This document shows, one piece after another, positions 48,841 through 59,870 of a DNA stretch of 64,000 nt. The DNA is taken from assembly GCA_964036315.1 (NCBI GenBank), contig OZ038482.1:8427520-8491519 (forward strand), written 5' to 3'. Positions within the stretch are counted from its first letter, which is position 1; every line of letters begins with the position of its first letter. Position numbers and translations under genes: made by a program. The DNA is from Acanthosepion esculentum. Taxonomy: Eukaryota; Mollusca; Cephalopoda; Sepiida; Sepiidae. The notes beneath the pieces were generated by a model. The model ran no database searches and was not told where the DNA came from. It was given only the letters and a program-made list of their open reading frames with translations.

Positions 48841-49577
48841 CTATATCCACAGTTTATTTACTCTAACATTGTCATTAATAGAATTCTGCGGAGACTGGAA
48901 TAAATGGTAAGGCAAAGTTGCAATATTTGGTGAAATGCCAAGTTGTAACAATTTTTGCTTGATCACCAAAGAAAGATGAAGTCGAGCGTCATTTTGGTAG
49001 AATATCAAGACTTTAGTGCTAACATTTTTTGTCAATTCTGCTTTCAATTTATTTAATTGAAAGCATTAAATTCCACTATATACACAGCATCACATTGTTT
49101 GCATAACGATTGCCCTTTGATACAATTAAATACGCTTCATTTTATTTACTCCAGGATTTTTTGCGTTCCACACTCTGTTGTAATCCACTTTTTTATTAGT
49201 CGACGCAACTTGTTTCAAAATGCAACAGAGAAATTCGGTGTAATTTCACTTATTTGGAACCTACACATCAAATCGACTAGCATAACCAACCTGGTGCAAA
49301 TGATTTTAAATTCTTGATGACAATTTTCTGAGTATGTTAGCTTTCTCCCACGTCTTAGAAGATTGATTATTCTCAACTCAAGTAATATTTTCATTTCATC
49401 GTTATTAATCTCGACAGAAGCATCATTCAGCGAGAAATCTGCAGCATGAAAATTTGCAAACCATTTTTGACACGTTTGGTAATTCACAGTACCTTCTCCA
49501 TAAATTGCGCAAATATTTTTATATCTTTGAATCGCATTTTCATTTTTCATAAATTTAGAAGAATCATAAGCCAACAC
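48841..49577 (-). pseudogene. mariner transposase, broken
   Basis: On the minus strand 49577-49215 encodes the N-terminal helix-turn-helix ('YGEGTVNYQTCQKWFANFHA', 'DFSLNDA'). 49047-48841 encodes the C-terminal part ('VLIFYQNDARLH', 'KQKLLQLG', 'YHLFQSPQNSIND'), matching remembered mariner landmarks in order. The central catalytic part lies between them, broken by stops and frameshifts, and the C-terminal 'QDNARPH' block is altered to 'QNDARLH'. It is an old, dead copy, shorter than the usual 340 or so codons. Confidence 0.8.
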
Positions 49578-50070
49578 TTAATATCTGTTTAAAGTGTTAG
49601 AATCAAAAAGCAAAAAAAAAACAAAAACGCCAATTTTGGCTTTTAAAGTTGTTTTAAAGACAGCTGACACATTTTATTTTAAAGACAGCTGACACAATTA
49701 AATGTGATCCTTTTATGAAGTTAAACCTAAACTCTTCGAATGACCTTTTAATGACAAGTGGACATTTTGCTTAACCCAATGCTTAAAATATTTGCAAAGC
49801 CTGAGTTAGGGGAATGGATGGTTATGAAGATTTGCATGTAAATCATAAAAAGGATTAAAAAATAAATTCCTCAATATCCAGAATTTTGAACAGAGATTTC
49901 ATGAGCAGAATTAAGAGAGAAAAATAAATCGAACTAAAATAAAAACCTTTTTAAGCGGTCATTCTGAATAAGATTTATCTTGAAATATTTGTTTGCTCGT
50001 GAAAATATTTTATCAATTTGATAAGCGCGAATGAAATGAGAAGAAAACGAAATGAAAACTGATTGTATTG

Positions 50071-50115
<45 letters not shown>

Positions 50116-51030
50116 TCAGCTTATTCTTTAGTTCGAGCGGTTTTGAATAGAAACATGTTAAAATGACAGAGGCAACAACTTTGATACATCAGTTGACAAA
50201 ATGCAAGCAGACAACATTGAAATACCGAAAGAACAGAAAGGAAAAGTATCCATGTAATGTGAGGTGTTCTTGTTGAAAAGTTGTAGAAAAGTATGCGAAA
50301 TGTTCATTATAATAACTGAAAATTTCGTTTGGTTTGCTTAGGTTTGGTTTGTTTTACGGCATATCAACATCTCAATGGGTTATTTAATGGCAACAAGACT
50401 TTTATTGCTCGTATTCTTTTCTTGAAAAACTTATTGCTGGTTATAATTTTTTACAAAAATGTATTGCTGGTATTAAAACCTATTTTTACACTTTCATAGT
50501 ATTTTGACCCCAGTTTTGGGGTAAACTATTTGCATATGACTGGGACCCTAACAGGCTCGGGGTGGACCTGGGAACAGCAGCAATTAAGAGGTGGTTCCAC
50601 GCTCCTCAAAACCTCCTGATCAGAAGCCTTGCCGTATGATGTAGTTTATCGCCGTACCCAGGACGGTGAAAATTTGGTTGGGATATGCTTGTATGTTAGT
50701 GAAAATCGTTTCAGATTTTTGCTATTTGTTCTCCAAATGCAATAAAAATTATTTTCAATATCAAGTTAAAAGCAAATGTCATTAATGTTAGTGAAGCAAT
50801 TAAGACTTTTAACAACAAGAAAAGAGATGATGGATAAACCCAAACTCGGGCTCCATGGGCATCGATAAATGCCTGGGGGTCAGAAAGGGGTTGACAAATC
50901 GTGGCGGCTAAATCTCACTAATTCTAACTAAATATCCAAATGCCGTTCTACTACGCATCACACATTATCCTCCCATTAATGATGTCAACCAATTCAATAA
51001 AAAAAATATATTAATTTAATGTTAATATGC
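49578..51030. other. Non-coding; short tandem duplication and SINE-like GC patch
   Basis: A block containing 'TTTTAAAGACAGCTGACACA' is duplicated in tandem at about 49653-49697. A GC-richer patch at about 50520-50680 looks like a dispersed repeat but was not identified. Confidence 0.4.
50071..50114. repeat. TAA microsatellite
   Basis: About 14 TAA units. Confidence 0.95.
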
Positions 51031-51033
51031 TTA

Positions 51034-51070
<37 letters not shown>

Positions 51071-51099
51071 CGTTATTATTATTATTATTATCATTATTA

Positions 51100-51148
<49 letters not shown>

Positions 51149-51153
51149 TATTA
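51031..51153. repeat. TTA microsatellite, about 120 bp
   Basis: Long TTA tract with a few TCA/CGT interruptions. Confidence 0.95.
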
Positions 51154-51617
51154 GCTGCATTGTATATTAAGTTTTCATAATAATAACTAGAAATATCTGT
51201 GAAAATGTTACGGTTTTCCTACTTGAATTTTCTGGTGCATCTTAATTCTTAAGTTAATAACTGAATAAGCTCTTTGAAAATTCTACGATTACAAAATATC
51301 TGCAGAAATTCTCCCATTGCAGCGTTAAATATCTGAGCTTAAAAATTTTAACTAAATATTGCAATAACAGTCATAAATATGAATGCATGCCCCTATTTAA
51401 AAAGGTAAGAGGGTACAAATGAAAAGATTTGAAATTGATAAGGTTTTTCATTTTACTGAAGCAGACGTTAAACACATGAGAGTGTTATCATATTTCTTTC
51501 TTTCTTGAACCAAACATATCTTTCATCGTGACCTAAACAAAATAGTTCATTATTTATTAGGTATTGGCAGGGCGCAACGTATTCGCTAACTAAAGAACAA
51601 CCAGAATTATAATATAT

Positions 51618-51625
51618 TTCTTCTT

Positions 51626-51656
<31 letters not shown>

Positions 51657-51667
51657 TTATTATTATT
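51618..51667. repeat. TTC microsatellite merging into TTA
   Basis: About 12 TTC units, then a few TTA. Confidence 0.95.
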
Positions 51668-53280
51668 TTTAAAATTATTATTATAGAAGTTGACAAAGGC
51701 GGCCATCACTGACCGGAGCCTGAAGTGTGCTATCGAGTTGGATATGGTCAAGATTCAAAATAAACAAACTAAATTAAAACCATGCTCGCAACACAATGCT
51801 TCTTCCGATAACGGTCGCTACGGGTGCCTTGTGTATTGGTTAACGATCAAAAGCAAACGTTTTTAAGACAGTGTTGAAACTCTGACTTGCAGTTGCAAGA
51901 AAATCACAAGAGACCGACACGTCTACACAAAAAACAATACTCTGTCCGGTGGCAAAAGCTGCTGGTGGCGCCGAGGGTGGCAGTACTGTCTTGGCCACTG
52001 AAACTGTGTTACCTCCCCCTGTTGGTGGCTGACGAGGGCAGGGTATCGCACGTGCTTTCACGCGTTGTATGTAGAAAAAAAAACGGGAAGAATTCACAAG
52101 CGACAAATGAACGCTATTCATTTGTGACGAAAACAAGTTGAAGATTTGTTTCTTGCAAAAACGATACGCGCTATACGAACAGCTACCGAATTGAGTTACG
52201 AAAGTCTCAAACATTTCAACGACGAAAGTCTCAATTTCAAAGACGTTTACGAGAGACAGCCTTTTTTTTTCTAACCTTGACGTATTTGTGATATCCTCAC
52301 AATATAACATCGTTGTTGCAAAAATAACGAACTGAGAGATTGTGTTTTGAAAGATTTTGCTTACAGTTTAGAAAATACTTCATAAACAGTTTTTAACGAT
52401 TCTCTAAAAAAAAAAAATGAAAAAAGATTTTTAAAGAAAATAATAAATGTCGATTAAGTGGAATTCATATACATAGAAAATGGATTTCGAATTCTTTTAA
52501 GTTCCCTTTCCAAAAACTTCAAGGCAACCTTTATTTCACAACGAAAGGCATCCATCACAAGAAGGAGTTCTTGCTTTTGAAACACTACAAATTTTAAAAG
52601 GAGAGAAAAAAAAGGAAAATATTTATTAATTGATACAAAGGCCTTAGTATTTTTTTTATTACTTGCAATAAATGTTGTAAATTAACCGTCTTTTCAACAC
52701 TCAGATGTCAAAAGAAAAGCAGCAAAATAGAGTTTTTGAATCCGTAAAAAAAAAAAAACCCCAAAAAAACAGCAAAGAATTTTTCGATTAGCACACAAAC
52801 TCCAAAACATTTGTACGAGTAAAGAAATCTGACCTTTTTTTGGAACGTAGGACGAGGTTTTCGGGTCACACGATTCAGTGGGCCAATACACGAAAATGTC
52901 AATGGGTATTTACCCACACGCTCATTCGAACGGAATGTGGCACAAGGCCGCACTAGAATGCCAGTGGCTACGATTTGAATGATTTATCTTCAAGAGGATC
53001 TGTTAGTATCGAATGCCGCCTATCGGACACTAGTTGCAATTTTCATCGCATATAAAAATGACTGGATTTTAGTAGTAATTCTAAAGTATCCTTAGTAAGT
53101 ATTTTGTGCGGGATGAAACTTCAACTGATGTTCAAATTGGAAGTAATTTATGCCGGAAAAGAAAATTAATAAACTAAATGTTTAGTCTCGGTAAAGTGAT
53201 GTAGAACATTCAGCCATCTGTGTTTTTATATTATAAATCCTAACGTCCGAATTTCAATCGATAATAAAACAAAAATTATC
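51668..53280. other. Non-coding; no supported gene
   Basis: A 156-codon minus frame (52310-51840) was inspected and not called. An end-like piece of the SINE-like family ('ATGTGGCACAAGGCC') lies at 52936-52950 on the minus strand. Confidence 0.4.
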
Positions 53281-53288
53281 GCACCCGG

Positions 53289-53296
53289 CCGGAAGT
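53289..53296 (+). promoter_or_regulatory. ETS-type site CCGGAAGT in a CpG patch
   Basis: A perfect CCGGAAGT lies within a CpG-rich stretch (about 53278-53380) that contrasts with the AT-rich surroundings. Such sites mark many animal promoters. No transcript is evident here. Confidence 0.3.
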
Positions 53297-53634
53297 TACT
53301 GCCGGCTACTCAAACGTCTGAAAGCGTCACCACGGAAAACGGAACAAACGCCATTAAGTTCCAGTGACTCAGCGTTTTCAGACATCAAAACACAAAAATA
53401 CAAAAACAAAACGAAACGTAACATCCACAACTAAAAATAATGACCAGAAACTAATTCATATGCACATGGGGCCTAAAGGAAACCCATGTGTACATTCAAA
53501 AGTAGAAGGTCATTTTTAGTGAATAACTAAAAGCCATTGTTAGCCAAGCTACGATGCTGACCCCGACCTACATAAAGACGGCCAAATTTCTTCCACCAAA
53601 TAGATTCTTGGATCCGGGTTTAAGAGCGGCACGC

Positions 53635-53672
53635 TCCCCTCCCCTCCCCTCCCCTCCCCTCCCCTCCCCTCC
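53635..53672. repeat. CCCCT pentanucleotide tract
   Basis: About seven to eight CCCCT units. The minus strand (AGGGG repeats) has the pattern for a G-quadruplex. Confidence 0.95.
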
Positions 53673-53689
53673 GACCGCAAGCAAGCAAG

Positions 53690-53830
53690 ACCGAGCCCAG
53701 CAGCAGCAGCCACTAGCCAGCCGAGATCAGGCAGCAGCAACAGCAGCCACTAGCGAGGTCAAGCAGCAGCAGCCACTAGCGAGACCGGGCCAAGCAGCAG
53801 CAGCCACTAGCCAGACCGAGTCCAACGGCG
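53690..53830 (+). repeat. Tandem CAG-rich repeat, about 36-bp period
   Basis: Four imperfect units contain 'CAGCAGCAGCCACTAGC' followed by a 'GAGACCGGGCC'-like spacer. A 110-codon frame passes through but is judged a by-product of the repeat. Confidence 0.8.
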
Positions 53831-53860
53831 GCACCGGCAGCAGCACCCCGCGTACATTCT

Positions 53861-54040
53861 TATGCGATAGTCCTTTTCAGGGCTAACGATTACATATTTA
53901 TGCCATAGTCCTTTTCAGGGCTAACGATTACACATTTATGCAATAGTCCTTTTCAGGACTTCCTGACTACATAGTTTATGCAATAGTCCTTTTCAGGACT
54001 ACCTGACCACATAGCTTATGCGATAGTCCTTCCGGTTACT
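53861..54040 (+). repeat. Tandem repeat (38-40 bp, five units) with histone-like stem-loops
   Basis: Units start at about 53861, 53899, 53937, 53977 and 54017. The first four each contain AGTCCTTTTCAGGRCT, a 6-bp stem with TTTC loop. The fifth is degraded (AGTCCTTCCGG). Confidence 0.85.
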
Positions 54041-54540
54041 ACCAAGCTGCATCCCTGGTGACCGTCAACCTAAGGACGAGCAGGTTCCCTCAGCACTGAC
54101 AGGTCCGCTGCCCTAAAACAAGACGATCTTTCGGGTGGCGCTCCCCGATTTCATTGCGACACAATACTTGTACATACTTTTGCCAAATTGTTAAATAAAA
54201 TTTGGCTTTGATTTTAAACCCTCGCTTTTGTTATCCTTGCTTCGATCGTATTTTCCAATATAAATTTTACTGCTTGCGGGGTTGATAGCACACGCTTGAC
54301 GACACCGCAACAAAATAAAGAAAACTTGGGTATGCCGGTTAAATAAATAATTTCTATTTACAAACATGTCTACATGAATTCAAGAGATTAAAAACTGATT
54401 AAAAATAGTTTTTAGTTGAGTTAAATTCCTTGGGTAGTTGGTTCACAGAAAGATTTTCGTATAGGAAAGACTTTTAAATGGTTGATTGACAATCAAAATC
54501 TGTGATTGAAAAACGACTAATCCTTAGTGAAGATTCACAT

Positions 54541-54694
54541 ACAAAAATTGTGGCACAAGGCCTTAAAGGGGGAATGGGTTGAGGCTTGTCTTTACTATCT
54601 TATACCTAGCTAATCAGATTCACGGCCCATTCCTTCATTACAATTTGCACATTCACCACAAAAACTCATCTGTCATCATTCAATCCTACATATA

Positions 54695-54697
<3 letters not shown>
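54541..54697 (-). mobile_element. SINE-like repeat, 'GGCCTTGTGCCACAA' family
   Basis: On the minus strand it has the head 'GGTATATGTAGGATTGAATG', the middle 'CGTGAATCTGATTAGCTAGG' and the end 'AGGCCTTGTGCCACAATTTT'. Its head borders the CA microsatellite. Confidence 0.7.

Positions 54698-54763
<66 letters not shown>
54695..54763. repeat. CA microsatellite
   Basis: About 34 CA units. Confidence 0.97.
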
Positions 54764-54766
<3 letters not shown>

Positions 54767-54965
54767 AGGGAACCTACAAAATACCCTATGACAAAAAAAT
54801 TTCTTTGAGCATAAAATTATATATAAAAATTTATTGATTGTAAGAAATGAGGCGGGGAGGGAATGAACCCGTAAACAAAATAAAAATATAACAAAACACA
54901 AACTAAAGATAACTAATATTAGTAGGACACGTCCCACCCCTAAAAAATAATAAGAGAGACCGCTG

Positions 54966-55705
54966 TATTATTGTGGTAACAACCACCACCTTCATCATTC
55001 ATAGAAAATATACAACAAGCATTTATTGGTTAATCACCTTCAATCTAGCTCGCTGATTGGTCAGTTTCGACCAATCAAATCACCCCCACGCGACAGATCT
55101 ATTTTGGCGCCAACTAAGTTTGAGCCTGTCACGTGGTACAACATACTATAAAAACCAAACACGAGTGATTTTCGCTCTCTTTCTGCTCTTTCTTTTTGCT
55201 CACCCTCTTTGTCACTCTTGCGTCTCAACTCCGCTGCCAAAATGTGACCCTTAAAGAACTCCCGTCTTGACTAATCCAGTCAGACGTAAAAGAACTTTAC
55301 AACTAATCACGCAAGTAAATTCTGAACTATTACCAACTTGTACAATATTCCAAACACTCAACACATACTCATTCTTCTAAACTACAATTTAATAGTAAAT
55401 CTAATCCTAATGAGCTCAGGTATAAATATTTCCCAGTCTAAGAGACGTAACTCCGTCTAACCTTTCAGTATACATGCATGTACATCAAATACTTAATAAA
55501 TTCAATTGCTATGTTTTCAACCCTACGTTCTGTTTTGTATTTTATACCATGTGCTATTTTACGTCAAATATAAATTGCATTGTGGCCACCACATTGGATA
55601 GAGACCTCCAGCATAATGGCATGATCCTTTCCACGCCTTTCCTAGACAAAATAAAATAATTGTGGCGGGACCCGCAACATTGCACGTCCACAACACACTT
55701 GGAAA
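54966..55705 (+). mobile_element. Insert with its own promoter, possible LTR
   Basis: This stretch interrupts unit I of a tandem duplication whose unit II (56281-57202) runs through without it. It contains a complete-looking promoter (55056-55154) and an AATAAA at about 55651-55656. The edges are blurred: 'GAGACCGCTGTATT' before it resembles 'GAGGCCCGCTACATT' after it. It is LTR-like in layout, but no primer site or paired LTR is seen. Confidence 0.35.
55056..55154 (+). promoter_or_regulatory. TATA promoter with CCAAT, E2F and E-box motifs
   Basis: In order: ATTGG (55056-55060), CCAAT (55071-55075), TTTTGGCGCCAA (55102-55113, palindromic E2F type), CACGTG (55130-55135) and TATAAAAA (55147-55154). 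A start is expected near 55178, in a CT-rich stretch. The spacing is that of a strong Pol II promoter. The first ATG downstream is followed at once by TGA, so it leads to no obvious protein. Confidence 0.55.
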
Positions 55706-55710
55706 TCTAA

Positions 55711-56267
55711 CAGAGGCCCGCTACATTCTGTTTTCAGACAAAATAAAGAGGCTCTCTCGCTAAGGGAAAGGAAAGGATAAAATGAATACGGTGATAGGAA
55801 AAAACTGACCAAATCGAGATGAAAAAGGGGCCAAAAACCATCTGGTGAGGTTTGGAATCTCGACTTGGACCATAACCAAAGTACAAGCCGGGAACGACAC
55901 TTACTCACATTAATTAGGCACACAAGAAAATCTATCCTAACCAGGGGAAGGCTGAACAGGAAACCGCCCCGTTGTGACCTAGGGAGACATAAAAAAGAAA
56001 AATCAAGGCTCGCCACGACTACCCACCTTTCGTTGAAATCTGTCGATACCTAACGCTTTCTATCAGTTCTTCATCCTGAGCTGATGCCCAAAAAATCGGT
56101 TTAGATCCTGATGAGAATAACATTCACATCGCAAGATTTCCTCCATAAGCGTCATCCAAATCCCCATTCTAGCCGTGACTAGCAGCGACAGAAACATCAT
56201 CTGTTTGACCCCAGAATACAGCGACACATTGTCACACGCGTATGCGAGATCAACAGCCGCATCTCAG
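55711..56267 (+). repeat. Duplicated unit I, 0.55 kb
   Basis: It pairs with 56657-57202 in the same orientation. Flanks differ at many positions and by indels, but 55950-56090 is almost identical to 56901-57041. No long frame is shared. Confidence 0.85.
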
Positions 56268-56280
56268 ATTTATTGTACAT

Positions 56281-56456
56281 AAAATACAATTTTGGCACAA
56301 GGCCTAAAAAAAGGAGGAATGGGTTGAAGCTGGTCGTCACTTACTATCGTATACCGAGCTAATCCGATTCACGACCCAGTCACTCGTTACAATTTGCACA
56401 TCCACCTCAAGAATTCATCCATCATCATTCAATACTCCATATGCCATTATACCGCA
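56281..56456 (-). mobile_element. SINE-like repeat, same family, second copy
   Basis: It has the same landmarks as 54541-54697 and precedes unit II just as that copy precedes unit I, so the SINE was part of the duplicated block. Confidence 0.7.
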
Positions 56457-56656
56457 TACTCTCAAGGAACCTACAAAAAAAAAAAAACACCCCTTGACAT
56501 AAAAATTTCATGAGCATAAAATTCTATACATAAAATCTATAGATGATATACAATGAGCGGGGAGGGGATGAAGCCCAAAACAAACTAAAATATCAAAACA
56601 AACAAAATAAAGATAACTGATGTTAGTTGGACCCGTCAAACCCCGCAAAGATTTAA

Positions 56657-57202
56657 GAGAGGCCTCTGTATTCTGCCTTTAGACAAAATTAAGAAGCTCT
56701 CTCACTAAGAGAGAGGAAAAGGATAACATAAATACGGCTACAGAGGAAAAGAAGAAAGCTGACCCAGTAGAGATGAAAAAGGGGGCGAAAACAGACTGGG
56801 GGGTTTGGAAATATCGACTCGGATCATAACCAAAGTAGAAGCAAGGAACGACACTTACATTAACTAGTACACAAAAAAGGGTCTATCCTAACTAGAGGAG
56901 GGCTGAACAGGAAACCGCCCCGTTGTGACTTAGGGAGACATAAAAAAGAAAAATCAAGGCTCGCCACGACTACCCATCTTTCGTTGAAATCTGTCGATAC
57001 CTAACGCTTTCTATCAGTTCTTCATCTTGAGCTGATGCCCAGAGAGTCAGATTAGATCCTGATGAGAATAACGTTTACATTGCAAGATTTCCTTCATCCG
57101 CGTCGCTCAAATCCCCATTTTAGCCGTGACTGTCCGTTTGACCCTAGAATACGAGGGCGACACATTGTCACACGCGTATGCGAGATCAACAGCCACATCT
57201 CT
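56657..57202 (+). repeat. Duplicated unit II, 0.55 kb
   Basis: Partner of 55711-56267. Together with the SINE before it, the duplicated block is about 0.92 kb. Confidence 0.85.
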
Positions 57203-58930
57203 GCTCTATGAAAGTCGAAATCTGTAGGGTTCTATAAGAAATTTTCCTAAAAAATAGACTCGCGAAGAGTAGGGGTTTAATTTTCTTTGATTGGTCAAAT
57301 ATTTCACATGGTGATGCTAATTTCTAACCAATAGACATTTTGATTTAAAAGGTGTATGCTGAATTGTGGAATCTTTTTTGGCAAGTCTGTAATATGGTCT
57401 GTTATTGGGTAGAAAATAAAGCTTGGGCGTTTTTTAATAGGGTATGTACGTGAGTATGAAATTGTATTGGGAATATGGTTTATTTTCCATAGTGCAAACC
57501 TTGTTTTGAAGTTAATGTGGTCAGAAACTGTTGTGCCTCGGCGGATAGAATCGTCTATTAATCAACTTGAAATCTAGTGATTATCAAATAAACTTGAATT
57601 TTTGACTCAAAGTCAAAATATGTAAGAAATTCATTTGTAATCAACACTCAAGTGGAAAGTCCAATTTTCACGATTAGTCAAGCAACTTTCTGAATATCTG
57701 TCAAGTAAGTACAAGGAGTTTCTGGTTTTAGTCATAATATCTGTACGAATTAAAGTTAGTTTTATTTGTTTAATAAAAATAAAATTAAACTTTTTTTTTC
57801 ATATTTGAACTTTTGAAACTTACAAATTCACTTCTTTTAATATTGATCTTATAATTTGATTTTTCAAAATATAACCCCCCCTCATTTTTATTTATCTTAT
57901 AAAAGCCAAAAGGAACAGTCGTAAGAAAATATAACAAAGAAAATTAAAAGCTAAATGATACATTTGTAATATTTTAGGGTGTTTGAAAACCTCATGGTAC
58001 TAATGTTGTGACAATGCCTCACGATACTACCGGTGGAGGGGGTAATAAGGGTAACATTTAAGAATAAAAAAACTGTTCAGTCACAATTTCCATTAAGGTA
58101 ACTTTTGAATAAATTAAAAAAGAACAAAGTTTTTAAGGCAAAATATGAATGGTTAATTGAATTCTGGTAAATTATTTTTAAAAAAGGAAAAAAAATACCA
58201 AAAGCTGAACAATTAAGAATAAGGCAACAATTAACAATGGCCGAACTCACTACTAATGTTTTACGAGTTAGAACATTATATATTACGATGAGGCGCCCTC
58301 AACGTATATATTAGTTTTTGGTTGGGAATAAATCGGAAGAACGTGAAGCCGGTGTAGCAAAGCGTCATGCATTATTCAGTGGCGTAGCAGAAAACTAAAG
58401 AGGCGTAATCGTCCGTGACACTGCTAAGCGTAGTAATCTCAATCTTGCGGGTCAATCAAAATCTTTTTTTTATTTTGTGGATGGAATCTGATACACAGGA
58501 AGTAGATCGCCTACCACTGAAGCAGTAGTTAGCGAGAGGATTTCCATACGACCTTCCCTGCTATATTGACTTCCTATTCACACGTGTCACAAGAGTTTCC
58601 AATTTAGCTCTAGAAATGGCAACAATTTCTACCTGTGACTTGACTGAGATAGTATTGAACTGTTTAGGAGAGGCTTATCGGAAAGAATCTTTAGTAAGAA
58701 GCCAAATTGACTAAGAGAAAGTAGCTACCAATCTACTTTAACTAGTACAGTACGTAGAATACTTTTCCCACAAAAAGAATCTATGCCCGTTTTGCTGTTA
58801 TTTTTTATTTTGCATAAGACTCCTCAGCAAGTTCTTTTGAAAAATCTTTTTTTCCGTGGGAAAAAACAACAAAAAAAAGACAATTTTTATATTACCAAAT
58901 TTTTACGTCATGGATTTTTGGTAGGATTCC
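57203..58930. other. Non-coding
   Basis: No supported gene. A slightly CpG-richer patch lies at about 58290-58440 with no clear motif. Confidence 0.45.
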
Positions 58931-58931
58931 T

Positions 58932-59870
58932 GTGAATATGTGGTATATGTTAGACTAGCAGCATGGCCCGGCGTTGCCCGTGCTTGATTAAAAAATCGTA
59001 CGACTCATACAGCAATCGCTATCATTTGACTTAAAATATTTTTGCCCTTCCTTGCCTATTTTTGCCCTTCCTTTGCCGTGCTGATGTTGCTACATATCTT
59101 ACTTCTTGCCTATCTCACACTGCGATTTTTTTCTAAGCTCTATACTAAACATTAAATCTGTTACGAAAAAAGAACTAAACAAAATGAACACAAAACAATC
59201 AGCTTTAAAAAAGGACTCGTAACTGGAAAAACCGAATGAAAAAAAAAATGTTAACAACAAATACTTTTTCACACCCAACCCAGTTCTGCGGAATCAGAAT
59301 CAACGTTGAGTTTAAGCAAGCGAATGAGCCAATTGGAGTAAAGTGCCATGCAGATTTAAATTTTTCCCACTTGTGACGAATGCAGCTATCGATTTTTTTT
59401 GCATGCTAGCATGCTAGTTAACGTTCGTGTCAGTCAGCTGTTGGCTCTCACGCTGGCCAATAGAATCTTCCTGCCTATTCGTGGCAGCCAGCTATAGGCT
59501 CTCACTCTGGCCAGTAGAAGATAGCCGCAAACTACATGAAAACTATCGTAGAAGCATGAAAAATCGATTATTTCCACTATCGATGGGAGTTGGGAAACGC
59601 AAAGTCGGTCTTGGCCTTCTCGCTAACTTGGAGCATGTGTATGTAAATTTTGGTGCAAATCCGTCGAAAATTGCGGCCGTGCATTCGTTACACACACACA
59701 TCCTGCCTTTTATAGATAGAGATTGAATGGTGATGATTGAGTTGTTGTGGTGATTGAATCAATTGTAAGAATAAGATTAGCTAGTTGCAGGATAGTCAGT
59801 GACGACCAAACCTTCTCCACTTCCCCTTCGGCCTTGTGCCACAATTGTATTTTTTTATAAATACAATATA
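58932..59870 (+). mobile_element. SINE-like repeat split by a nested insertion
   Basis: The head 'TGTGAATATGTGGTATATGT' (58931-58950) and the rest from about 59724 ('TGTGGTGATTGAATCAATTG', 'GATTAGCTAGTTGCAGGATA', end 'CGGCCTTGTGCCACAATTGT') together make one copy of the family, like the whole copy at 61400-61640. Confidence 0.7.
58953..59723 (+). mobile_element. Nested element starting 'AGCAGCATGGCCCGGCGTTG'
   Basis: About 770 bp inserted into the SINE. It begins with a GCCCGGCGTTGCCCG block, which I remember at the start of dispersed repeats in several invertebrates. It ends 'CCTTTTATAGATAGAGAT'. Inside, a block of about 55 bp ('CAGCTGTTGGCTCTCACGC' / 'CAGCTATAGGCTCTCACTC') is duplicated in tandem at 59430-59520. 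The 99-codon frame across it (59427-59726) is probably chance. Class unknown. Confidence 0.55.

Larger units (their letters stand above)
53540..54315 (+). mobile_element. GC-rich insert, possible solo LTR
   Basis: A sharp GC-rich block in AT-rich DNA. It begins near TGTTAGCC (about 53538). It holds a C-rich tandem tract, a tandem CAG-rich repeat and a set of 38-40-bp repeats. AATAAA follows at about 54193-54198, and the block ends near 'GACACCGCAACA' (about 54312). TG...CA ends and an internal poly(A) signal fit an LTR, but no target duplication, primer site or second LTR is visible. No viral gene is present. Confidence 0.35.

Noticed and set aside
50071..51667. Possible CRISPR-like or protein repeats
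   Set aside because: They are plain trinucleotide microsatellites without spacers.
51840..52310. 156-codon minus-strand open frame
   Set aside because: No recognisable domain, no promoter or splice context, Phe/Ser-rich low-information sequence. It contains no family landmark.
53554..53886. 110-codon plus frame rich in Gln, Ala, Pro
   Set aside because: It is read straight through CCCCT and CAG tandem repeats and ends in the stem-loop array, so it is a repeat by-product.
55642..56016. 124-codon minus frame
   Set aside because: It lies across the insert edge and duplicated unit I. Unit II, despite high similarity, does not preserve it.
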